Source: Clostridiaceae bacterium
GTDB lineage: Bacteria > Bacillota > Clostridia > Oscillospirales > Acutalibacteraceae
Length of the DNA: 5,049 nucleotides
Direction of reading: 5' to 3'
Assembly (NCBI GenBank): GCA_016295355.1
Contig: JAEDLK010000057.1
Location: 1-5,049, forward strand
A program made the position numbers and the translations under genes. The number at the start of each line of letters is the position of its first letter. Position 1 is the first letter of the stretch. The notes beneath the pieces were generated by a model. It was not told the DNA's origin. It ran no database searches and saw nothing but the letters and a program-made list of their open reading frames with translations. Of the stretch, positions 1-4,980 are shown piece by piece.

Positions 1-457
1 TCTGTGTCTGTCTATGGCCTTAGAGGTCTTAACCGGCGACAGCTCTCCTTTTACCAAACGGTTGACCGATGAAGGACTCATCAATGATGAGTTCGACAGC
101 GAGGTGTTTTCGGGCAACGGCTATGCGGCGGTGTTATTTTCCGGTGAATCTCAGAATCCCCGGGCGGTCAGAGAGGCCTTGACAAAGGAATTGGTATCGG
201 TTAAGCAAAATGGGCTTGACCGTGAGCTATTGGAGGCAGTTCGTCGGGGAATGTACGGGGATGCCGTCCGACGTTATAACGATGTACAAAGTGTGGCCAT
301 GCAAATGACAGAGTGTGCCGTGAACGGCTTTGATATGTTTGAAGAACTGTCACTGCTTCAAACCATTACCGCAGAAGAAGTTGAGGCGGCTTTGAATACC
401 ATGCGGGAGGAATGCTCGGCTATGTCGGTCATTTTACCGCAAAACAGGGAAGGATGA
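1..457 (+). CDS. yfmH: M16-family peptidase-like protein, YfmH type, C-terminal part (5' end outside window)
   Basis: The reading frame is open from base 2 to the TGA at 455-457, so the gene starts upstream; the ATG at 14 is internal. About 152 C-terminal residues are present. They carry hallmarks of the C-terminal domain of M16 (insulinase/mitochondrial processing peptidase-like) proteins: an LTGDSSPFTKRLTDEGLI stretch, the following GYAAVLFSGES strand, an RRGMYGDAVRRYND helix (RR..YG type) and a final TITAEEVEAAL helix. This arrangement is typical of YfmH, which in Bacillus subtilis is linked, with its partner YfmF, to 5-aminopentanol modification of elongation factor P. The zinc-binding HxxEH motif would lie in the missing N-terminal half, so catalytic competence cannot be judged. 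The next gene, lgt, starts 6 nt after the stop, which indicates one operon. Family assignment is firm; the YfmH subtype is likely, and the EF-P role is transferred from the family. Confidence 0.85.
   Translation, partial: LCLSMALEVLTGDSSPFTKRLTDEGLINDEFDSEVFSGNGYAAVLFSGESQNPRAVREALTKELVSVKQNGLDRELLEAVRRGMYGDAVRRYNDVQSVAMQMTECAVNGFDMFEELSLLQTITAEEVEAALNTMREECSAMSVILPQNREG
446..454 (+). promoter_or_regulatory. Ribosome-binding site of lgt
   Basis: AGGGAAGGA lies 9 nt before the ATG at 464 and overlaps the last codons of the upstream yfmH-like gene. It supports ATG 464 as the lgt start and suggests that translation of the two genes is coupled. Confidence 0.7.
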
Positions 458-463
458 TAGGCA

Positions 464-1471
464 ATGGAAGTAACAATTTTCGGTATTAAGCTCGTTTTGA
501 ACCCGGTGGCTTTTTCCATCGGTTCGTGGAATGTCTACTGGTATGGGATTATCATCGGTCTTGGATTTTTGCTGGCGGTTTTGTATGCCATGCGTCGTGC
601 CGAGCATTTCGGTATTGATAAGGATCGGATGTTGGATGTGGTGCTGGTTACCACACCGTTGGCCATTCTGTGTGCCCGGGCTTATTTTTGTATTTTCCCG
701 TATGAAAACGGCGACCGGATTACCTCTGTTAAGGAGTTTTTCGGCATTGGCAGCGGGGAGGGCTTTCGTGGCTTGGCTATTTACGGCGGTGTCATCGGTG
801 CATTTGCTGTCGGCTATTTGATGTGTCGATTGCGTAAGGTCAATGTGCTGGATATGTTTGATTTGGCCGCACTCGGCTTTTTAATCGGACAAAGTATTGG
901 TCGTTGGGGCAATTTCTTTAACCAGGAAGCCTTCGGTAAGCCCACCTTCAGTACATGGTTTGGCATGATGAGCCGCAACACGCATAATGTGATGGTGCAT
1001 CCCTGCTTTTTGTATGAGTCAATTTGGTGTCTCATCGGCTTTTTAATCTTGCATCGGTTGTCTAAAAATCGTGCCTTCAAAGGACAAATCATTTTGGGGT
1101 ACGGCGTCTGGTACGGCTTCGGTCGATTTTTTATCGAATCACTGCGTACCGATAGCCTGATGATCGGTCGACTAAAGGTGTCTATGCTGTTATCGGCCGT
1201 TCTGTTTATCAGTTGCTTGATTTCCTATATCTCCTTGCGGGTGAAATCTGCCAAAATAGAACATCGAAAGTCCTACGTGTCGCTGTTTAAGGAGCAAATG
1301 AGCGATGACGAGGATGAAGAAAGCTTGGCACAATCCGATACGACGGACGAGTCCGATGCCACAAAAACGACAGAGGATGATCGGGAGAACGGAGTGCCTG
1401 CCCAAGGCGTAAATGACGGCAGTATCAGTGCCGAGTGCTTGGAGGAACCGGATGATGGCTCAAATCATTGA
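464..1471 (+). CDS. lgt: Prolipoprotein diacylglyceryl transferase (Lgt) with acidic C-terminal tail
   Basis: Lgt is the integral membrane enzyme that transfers diacylglycerol from phosphatidylglycerol to the lipobox cysteine of prolipoproteins, the first step of lipoprotein maturation. The 335-residue product has the Lgt signature GRWGNFFNQEAFG at 146-158 (R147 and N150 align with the essential Arg and Asn of E. coli Lgt), a WYG at 26-28, HPCFLYES at 179-186 and YGFGRFFIESLR at 217-228 (R221 and E225 match the conserved R..E pair). Hydrophobic segments near 24-43, 57-76, 103-121, 131-146, 182-199, 207-224 and 238-258 agree with the seven-helix fold. Y107 in IYGG stands where E. coli has catalytic His103. 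The family is usually about 260-295 residues; the extra length is a hydrophilic tail, 279-335, with 20 Asp/Glu and only 2 Lys/Arg. The start follows a clear ribosome-binding site. The end overlaps folD, whose own ribosome-binding site lies within this gene. Confidence 0.97.
   Translation: MEVTIFGIKLVLNPVAFSIGSWNVYWYGIIIGLGFLLAVLYAMRRAEHFGIDKDRMLDVVLVTTPLAILCARAYFCIFPYENGDRITSVKEFFGIGSGEGFRGLAIYGGVIGAFAVGYLMCRLRKVNVLDMFDLAALGFLIGQSIGRWGNFFNQEAFGKPTFSTWFGMMSRNTHNVMVHPCFLYESIWCLIGFLILHRLSKNRAFKGQIILGYGVWYGFGRFFIESLRTDSLMIGRLKVSMLLSAVLFISCLISYISLRVKSAKIEHRKSYVSLFKEQMSDDEDEESLAQSDTTDESDATKTTEDDRENGVPAQGVNDGSISAECLEEPDDGSNH
1441..1445 (+). promoter_or_regulatory. Ribosome-binding site deciding the folD start
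   Basis: GGAGG within the end of lgt lies 6 nt before ATG 1452 and 9 nt before ATG 1455. It excludes the upstream in-frame ATG at 1413, which has no comparable site and would add residues foreign to FolD. Both 1452 and 1455 are possible; 1455 gives the family-typical beginning MAQIIDGKALS. Confidence 0.75.
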
Positions 1472-2315
1472 TGGAAAAGCTCTTTCTTTACAGAAAAAGC
1501 AAGAACTCAAAAAGACGGTTGACGCCATGCGTCAAAAAGGACTAACCGTTTGTCTGGCGGTTATTCTGGTGGGCGATGATCCAGCCTCCGGCGTGTATGT
1601 GGCCAATAAGGAAAAAGACTGCGCCGAGTTGGGCATTGAATCACGTCCGTATCGGTTGCCGGCCGATACGAAGATGGAGGATTTGCTCACTTTGGTTGAT
1701 CAACTCAATCGTGACCCGTCGGTAAACGGGATTTTATGTCAGCTTCCCTTACCCAGCGGCTTGAATGCCGACCGAGTGATTGCGGCGATTGACCCAAGAA
1801 AGGATGTTGACGCCTTCCATCCGGAAAATGTCGGCCATATTATGATCGGGCGTTATCACTTTTTGCCCTGCACACCGGCCGGTGTGATGAAAATGCTTGA
1901 CCATTACGGTGTCGAGATAAGAGGTAAGCGTTGTGTGGTGGTCGGTCGCTCCAATATTGTGGGCAAGCCGATGGCTATGCTGCTGTTACAGCGCGACGGT
2001 ACCGTTACGGTCTGTCATTCCAAGACAAAAGGACTGACAGAGATTTGTCGTGAAGCCGATATTTTGGTCTGTGCTATCGGTCGTCCGCGCTTTATTACCG
2101 CTGATATGGTAAAAGACGGTGCTGTGGTAATTGATGTCGGCATGAACCGAGTGAACGGGCATTGGTGTGGGGATGTTGACTTTGAGGCGGTCAGCGGAAA
2201 GGCCTCGGCAATCACCCCTGTGCCCGGCGGCGTCGGCCCTATGACAAGGGAAGTGTTAATGGAAAACACGGTGATGGCAGCGGCTCTGCAATACGACATG
2301 GGGGAACCGGTATGA
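1455..2315 (+). CDS. folD: Bifunctional methylenetetrahydrofolate dehydrogenase / methenyltetrahydrofolate cyclohydrolase (FolD)
   Basis: This soluble enzyme interconverts 5,10-methylene-, 5,10-methenyl- and 10-formyl-tetrahydrofolate, supplying one-carbon units for purine and formyl-methionine synthesis. The 286-residue product has the usual FolD length. The catalytic domain shows YVANK at 48-52 (Tyr48 and Lys52 match the catalytic Tyr..Lys pair), CQLPLP at 95-100, and KDVDAFHPENVG at 116-127 with the conserved Asp119. The Rossmann domain contains the dinucleotide-binding GRSNIVGKPMA at 164-174. The second FolD signature, PVPGGVGPMT, is at 255-264. All key residues are intact. The first 17 nt overlap the end of lgt, and the stop overlaps the next start in ATGA, so it is cotranscribed and probably translationally coupled on both sides. 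The start could instead be ATG 1452, adding one Met. Function is highly secure. Confidence 0.97.
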   Translation: MAQIIDGKALSLQKKQELKKTVDAMRQKGLTVCLAVILVGDDPASGVYVANKEKDCAELGIESRPYRLPADTKMEDLLTLVDQLNRDPSVNGILCQLPLPSGLNADRVIAAIDPRKDVDAFHPENVGHIMIGRYHFLPCTPAGVMKMLDHYGVEIRGKRCVVVGRSNIVGKPMAMLLLQRDGTVTVCHSKTKGLTEICREADILVCAIGRPRFITADMVKDGAVVIDVGMNRVNGHWCGDVDFEAVSGKASAITPVPGGVGPMTREVLMENTVMAAALQYDMGEPV

Positions 2316-3019
2316 AGAAAACAGCCCTTTGGATTCTTTGTGTTTGCATGACGGTTGTCTGTTCTGCTTTTGGTGTGTCGGCCGTCGGCTATGAAACCGT
2401 TACCCTGGATGTGCCGGACAGTGCTTATCAACTGTATACGCCGGACAAAATCGTGTCGGAAAACGGCATGATTTACGGTATGACCGAAACAGATTTCAAA
2501 TCTTACCTTGAAAGCCACTCCATTCTGGTGTACGGTTCACGAAAAACAGGCTCCCTCATTTTTCATGTGACAACAGCACCTGTTTCCTCCAAAGCTTCCG
2601 ACTTTCGCCAAATGGAGGAAAAGGATATTCGATCGGTTGGCGCCGATTTAACCGATCACCCTGCTGTTGTGTTTGACACCGGTCAGGAAAAGTTTTTGGC
2701 GGTCAATTATGTGGATAACAGCGGGAGCACTCCGTTTTTTGTTCAGCAGTACATTACGGTGTGCGACGGAAGGCTGTATGTATTGACTGTCAACACACCC
2801 GGAGAGAACCTGTCGGCTGTGGATGCCGCTTCAGCGGTGGAACTGGCAAACGCTTTGACGCTAAACCGCAATGAAACGTCGATGAGCATCGGCACCATTT
2901 TCACCTATGTACTGTTGGTGCTGCTGTTTTTGGTGATTTTAGCTGTGGCGGTCATTACGGTTATGTCCATGATTCGATTCCTTCTTCGTCGTACCGATCA
3001 AGAGAACAGCGAGGAATAA
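2312..3019 (+). CDS. Uncharacterised exported protein with signal peptide and C-terminal membrane anchor
   Basis: I do not recognise a named family. The 235-residue product begins with a signal peptide: KK at 2-3, a hydrophobic core at about 5-20, and a signal-peptidase-I type VSA at 22-24. There are cysteines at 10, 12 and 17 but no acceptable lipobox, so it is not an obvious substrate of the Lgt encoded two genes upstream. Residues 25-190 form an extracytoplasmic region of mixed character starting YETVTLDVPDSAYQLYTPD, with strand-rich segments such as SLIFHVTT and FFVQQYITV. A long hydrophobic stretch at about 194-225, followed by RFLLRR, predicts a single anchor with a short charged cytoplasmic end (the DQENSEE tail). 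The start overlaps the folD stop in ATGA, with a G-rich GGGGGA 6 nt upstream, making it the last gene of the operon. Topology is inferred from hydropathy by eye. A sensor or cell-envelope role is possible but unsupported. Confidence 0.85.
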   Translation: MKKTALWILCVCMTVVCSAFGVSAVGYETVTLDVPDSAYQLYTPDKIVSENGMIYGMTETDFKSYLESHSILVYGSRKTGSLIFHVTTAPVSSKASDFRQMEEKDIRSVGADLTDHPAVVFDTGQEKFLAVNYVDNSGSTPFFVQQYITVCDGRLYVLTVNTPGENLSAVDAASAVELANALTLNRNETSMSIGTIFTYVLLVLLFLVILAVAVITVMSMIRFLLRRTDQENSEE

Positions 3020-3070
3020 AACTGAATAAACACTTCCTTCACGGTTACAATGATGATAATGACTATAGAA

Positions 3071-3098
3071 TATCGAAACGCTGGAAAGCGTTTCGATA
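3071..3098. repeat. Perfect 12-bp hairpin with GGAA loop
   Basis: The arms TATCGAAACGCT (3071-3082) and AGCGTTTCGATA (3087-3098) are exactly complementary around a 4-nt loop. It is the first strong palindrome inside copy A. There is no T-run directly after it, so it is not a classical terminator alone. Confidence 0.85.
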
Positions 3099-3118
3099 AG
3101 CCGATTATGTCGGCTTTT
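3098..3118 (+). terminator. Candidate rho-independent terminator of the lgt-folD operon
   Basis: AAGCCGA (3098-3104) pairs with TCGGCTT (3110-3116) around the loop TTATG, and the T-run is 3115-3118. It follows directly on the 12-bp hairpin and lies about 80 nt after the stop of the last operon gene. The shape fits a short intrinsic terminator, but the T-tract is only 4 nt and the structure is one of a chain of palindromes, so the role is tentative. Confidence 0.4.
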
Positions 3119-3150
3119 GCAAATTCAAATACGCAAGGTTTTGAATTTGC
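3119..3150. repeat. Perfect 11-bp A/T-rich hairpin
   Basis: GCAAATTCAAA (3119-3129) and TTTGAATTTGC (3140-3150) are exactly complementary around a 10-nt loop. This is the third consecutive palindrome of copy A. Confidence 0.8.
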
Positions 3151-3175
3151 TCTATATTCATTGCAATGGTATTGA

Positions 3176-3217
3176 CAAATTTTCTTTGAGAATTTGCTAC
3201 CAAATCGAAGATTTGGT
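3176..3217. repeat. Two adjacent hairpins in copy A
   Basis: CAAATTTTC (3176-3184) can pair with GAGAATTTG (3188-3196), 9 bp with one G-U. After two bases, ACCAAATC (3199-3206) pairs perfectly with GATTTGGT (3210-3217) around GAA. The second hairpin is repeated in inverted orientation at 5031-5049. Confidence 0.75.
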
Positions 3218-3249
3218 GTCGAAATAGTGTATTTAACCACTATTTCGAC
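3218..3249. repeat. Perfect 12-bp hairpin, right end of copy A
   Basis: GTCGAAATAGTG (3218-3229) and CACTATTTCGAC (3238-3249) are exactly complementary around the 8-nt loop TATTTAAC. The same hairpin, loop included, recurs in inverted orientation at 4999-5030. Confidence 0.85.
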
Positions 3250-3268
3250 TATCTATAATCATGATAAC

Positions 3269-3275
3269 GGGAGGA
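3269..3275 (+). promoter_or_regulatory. Ribosome-binding site deciding the start of the germination gene
   Basis: GGGAGGA ends 9 nt before ATG 3285, which is a strong site. It lies after the in-frame ATG at 3261, so that ATG cannot be the start. The site begins only about 2 nt beyond the outer border of the upstream palindromic element. Confidence 0.85.
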
Positions 3276-3284
3276 AGTGTTTTT

Positions 3285-4703
3285 ATGTTAGATAGTTGTC
3301 TTTTGGACAACGAGTGTGCGATTGATACTGTTTTATGCCCCGAAAAAAGCTTTGATATTATCAAGCGTCGGTTAGTGATCGGTGGGCGTAAGGCGGTTCT
3401 TTACTTTATTGATGGGTTTATTAAAGATGAAGTCTACGAAAAAATCTTGGAATACTTTCTGAATGTCACAGAGGATGAAATCAAGGCTATTCGTGATATG
3501 AAGGCGTTTGTGCGAACCAAGGTGCCTTATGTGGAGGCCGAGGCCTGTTATGATTCTGATGAAACGGTGACGCAAATTCTATCGGGCCCTTCGGTGTTGC
3601 TTATTGACGGTGTTTGCGGTGCCGCTTTGATTGATACCAGAACCTATCCGACCCGCAGCATTGATGAACCGCAAAAAGATAAAACACTCCGAGGGGCCAG
3701 AGACGGCTTTGTGGAAACATTGATCAGCAATACGGCTATGCTTCGCCGGAGGATTCGGGACAGCCGGTTTCGGGTCGAGTATGTTCAAGTGGGGCGGTCT
3801 ACCAAGCTGGATTTAGCGGTAGCGTATATTGACGGGGTGGCGGATCAAAAGAAGGTAAAAACCCTCATGCAAAAGCTTAAAAGCTTACGGCTTGACGGTT
3901 TGTCCATGACCCAGGAGGCTTTGTCGGAGTCACTGTTGAAGCAGGCTTATCTAAATCCGTTTCCGCGCTTCAAATTCACTGAACGACCGGATTATGCAGG
4001 GGCGTCGGTTATGGAGGGAAAAATCATTCTGCTGATGGACAATTCGCCCTGCGCAATGATCTTGCCTACCACATTGGCCGACTTTTTTAAGGAAACCGAT
4101 GATTACTACTTTCTGCCGGCCGCCGGCACCTATAATCGACTGGTGCGGTTGTTGGTGGTGATTTTAACAGTATATTTAACACCGTTCTATTTGTGGATGG
4201 TCTTGCAGCCGAATATTTGGCCGGACTTTTTTTCGTTTTTATTGCCACAGAAAGCATTGGCTTTGCCGTTGTTTGCTCAACTTCTTGTATTAGAACTGAT
4301 CATTGACGGTCTTCGTTTGGCCTCCATCAATACACCCGATACGCTGTCCAATTCTTTGGGGATTATCGGGGGCCTCTTGTTGTCGGAGTTCGCCGTCGAG
4401 GCCGGATGGCTCAACAGTGAAGCAATACTGTTTATGGCTTTTGTGTCCATTGCGTCTTATGCGCAACCGAGCTACGAAATGGGCTATGCCATGAAATTTC
4501 AAAGAATCTTGTTCTTAATCCTGGTACAATTGTTCGGCGGTTGGGGCTTGCTGGCCGGTACGGTGTTGTTATTCGCCGTTTTGCTTTCTACCCGCACGCT
4601 GTTTGGTTGGGACTACTTGTATCCGATTTGGCCGTTTAACGCTCGTGATTTTTATAAGTTGTTTGTTCGTAATAAGGCTGAGGAACAACGGCAGGATGGT
4701 TGA
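3285..4703 (+). CDS. GerA-family spore germination protein, SpoVAF-like
   Basis: GerA-family proteins are integral proteins of the inner spore membrane that take part in germination. The 472-residue product has the family layout. A soluble N-terminal domain (about 1-280) includes a GPSVLLIDG strand at 101-109, the DTRTYPTRSIDEPQKDKTLRGARDGF region (about 117-142), the LISNTAMLRRRIR segment at 146-158, LNPFPRFKFTERPD at 223-236 and DNSPCAMILPTTLADFF at 252-268. The C-terminal membrane domain has hydrophobic segments near 286-307, 325-345, 358-372, 379-392 and 407-434. The LNP-P-----TERPD element and the DNSP..M..PTT segment followed by AAGTYNRLVR resemble SpoVAF more than classical GerAA receptor subunits; SpoVAF normally accompanies the SpoVA dipicolinic-acid channel and in Bacillus amplifies germination. 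No spoVA, gerB or gerC partner is visible. The start at 3285 is set by GGGAGGA. No clear forespore sigma-G promoter was found; the preceding 200 bp are the palindromic element. Confidence 0.9.
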   Translation: MLDSCLLDNECAIDTVLCPEKSFDIIKRRLVIGGRKAVLYFIDGFIKDEVYEKILEYFLNVTEDEIKAIRDMKAFVRTKVPYVEAEACYDSDETVTQILSGPSVLLIDGVCGAALIDTRTYPTRSIDEPQKDKTLRGARDGFVETLISNTAMLRRRIRDSRFRVEYVQVGRSTKLDLAVAYIDGVADQKKVKTLMQKLKSLRLDGLSMTQEALSESLLKQAYLNPFPRFKFTERPDYAGASVMEGKIILLMDNSPCAMILPTTLADFFKETDDYYFLPAAGTYNRLVRLLVVILTVYLTPFYLWMVLQPNIWPDFFSFLLPQKALALPLFAQLLVLELIIDGLRLASINTPDTLSNSLGIIGGLLLSEFAVEAGWLNSEAILFMAFVSIASYAQPSYEMGYAMKFQRILFLILVQLFGGWGLLAGTVLLFAVLLSTRTLFGWDYLYPIWPFNARDFYKLFVRNKAEEQRQDG

Positions 4704-4730
4704 CAGCCGTCCGGGTAAAGGGTTGCGTCC

Positions 4731-4759
4731 TTGCATTTTAGACCGGCATGTGGTATAAT
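4731..4759 (+). promoter_or_regulatory. Candidate sigma-A-type promoter with extended -10
   Basis: TTGCAT (4731-4736) lies 17 nt from a perfect TATAAT (4754-4759), which is preceded by TG at 4751-4752, giving an extended -10 (TGGTATAAT). It lies 28-56 nt after the germination gene stop and reads toward the end of the window. The transcript would begin near 4766, at the base of a hairpin, so its product could be a structured RNA or a leader of a gene beyond 5049. Confidence 0.5.
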
Positions 4760-4760
4760 A
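4750..4760 (+). repeat. 11-bp direct repeat, left copy
   Basis: GTGGTATAATA is repeated exactly at 4876-4886. The two copies abut both ends of the 115-bp hairpin unit and contain the -10 box. This looks like a target-site duplication made by an insertion. Confidence 0.6.
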
Positions 4761-4875
4761 TCCGCAAAAAGGATTGCTTTGCAATCCTTTACGGCTGTCG
4801 CCTTGCACACCGCAGGTGTGCTTGCGGTATTGACGGCCTCGCAAAAACACCCTTGCGAGCAAGTATTTTTGCTTC
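4761..4875. mobile_element. Candidate small palindromic insertion unit (115 bp)
   Basis: This non-coding stretch lies exactly between two 11-bp direct repeats. Its ends are symmetrical inverted repeats in register: 4764-4778 matches the reverse complement of 4858-4872 at 12 of 15 positions (GCAAAAAnnnTTGCT). Inside are perfect palindromes: 4768-4777 with 4781-4790 (10 bp, loop TTT), GCACACC 4805-4811 with 4815-4821 (7 bp, loop GCA), and CTCGCAA 4838-4844 with 4853-4859 (7 bp). The combination fits a non-autonomous insertion that landed in a promoter. It shares no obvious sequence with copy A, so it would be a different family. It could also be a structured RNA transcribed from the promoter at 4731-4759. 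Confidence 0.5.
4768..4790 (+). terminator. Possible terminator hairpin downstream of the germination gene
   Basis: AAAGGATTGC (4768-4777) and GCAATCCTTT (4781-4790) form a perfect 10-bp stem with a 3-nt loop, about 65 nt after the stop. The A-run before it and the three T residues closing it resemble a weak bidirectional terminator, but no longer T-tract follows. It is also part of the 115-bp palindromic unit. Confidence 0.3.
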
Positions 4876-4886
4876 GTGGTATAATA
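4876..4886 (+). repeat. 11-bp direct repeat, right copy, duplicating the -10 box
   Basis: This exact copy of GTGGTATAATA at 4750-4760 lies 126 nt further on and includes TGGTATAAT (4877-4885), an extended -10. The hexamer 17 nt upstream is GAGCAA, not a -35 box, so this copy would be at most a weak promoter. Confidence 0.6.
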
Positions 4887-4923
4887 ATCACCGAAAATCA
4901 AGAAATAATGAGATTTCGGTGAT
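4887..4923. repeat. 10-bp hairpin between the two palindromic elements
   Basis: ATCACCGAAA (4887-4896) and TTTCGGTGAT (4914-4923) are exactly complementary around a 17-nt loop; AATC/GAT inside can lengthen the stem with a one-base bulge. There is no T-run after it. Bases 4924-4980 are A/T-rich and show no gene or clear signal. Confidence 0.7.
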
Positions 4924-4980
4924 GTACATATAATTATTATGAAATCTGCTTTCGAATTTATCAAGGGCAGTTATGTGTTA

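Larger units (their letters stand above)
3054..3267. mobile_element. Candidate MITE-like palindromic element, complete copy (copy A)
   Basis: This is a non-coding block of about 200-214 bp between the operon end and the germination gene. Its two ends match as imperfect inverted repeats: reading inward, 3061-3078 agrees with the reverse complement of 3243-3260 at 14 of 18 positions (shared pattern GAYTATAGAnnnTCGAAA), and weaker agreement extends outward to 3054 and 3267 (19 of 25). Its right-hand part recurs in inverted orientation at 4981-5049. The inside is a series of hairpins described separately. ATGATAA occurs just outside or at both ends (3053-3059 and 3261-3267) and may be a target-site duplication, but it overlaps the inverted-repeat extension, so the exact border is uncertain. 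No transposase is encoded; if mobile, it depends on an enzyme supplied elsewhere. It could alternatively be a REP/RUP-like structural repeat. Confidence 0.6.

Noticed and set aside
1413..1454. Upstream in-frame ATG at 1413 as folD start
   Set aside because: The added residues are not FolD-like, the overlap with lgt would grow to 59 nt, and GGAGG at 1441-1445 points to 1452/1455.
3023..3054. Possible forespore sigma-G promoter (TGAATA at 3023-3028)
   Set aside because: The -35-like hexamer is perfect, but no sequence close to CATACTA occurs at 16-19 nt spacing; only CAATGAT is present, a poor match.
3172..3200. Perfect -35 box TTGACA at 3172-3177
   Set aside because: The sequence 16-18 nt downstream (around TGCTAC) does not resemble TATAAT, and the hexamer forms part of a hairpin arm.
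2998..3240. Minus-strand open frame of 80 codons across the hairpin region
   Set aside because: It coincides with palindromic non-coding DNA, overlaps the end of the upstream gene, has no convincing ribosome-binding site, and its translation resembles no protein domain.
3071..3249. CRISPR-like array
   Set aside because: The palindromes differ in sequence and length, there is no repeated unit with regular spacers, and no cas gene is present.
3261..3284. Upstream in-frame ATG at 3261 as start of the germination gene
   Set aside because: It lies inside the end of the repeat element and before the GGGAGGA ribosome-binding site; ATG 3285 is correctly spaced from that site.
4569..4964. Minus-strand open frame of 131 codons (and smaller + frames at 4731-4933)
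   Set aside because: They overlap the end of the germination gene and the palindromic unit, have low-complexity, charge-scattered translations, and lack ribosome-binding sites. They look like chance openness in repeat DNA.
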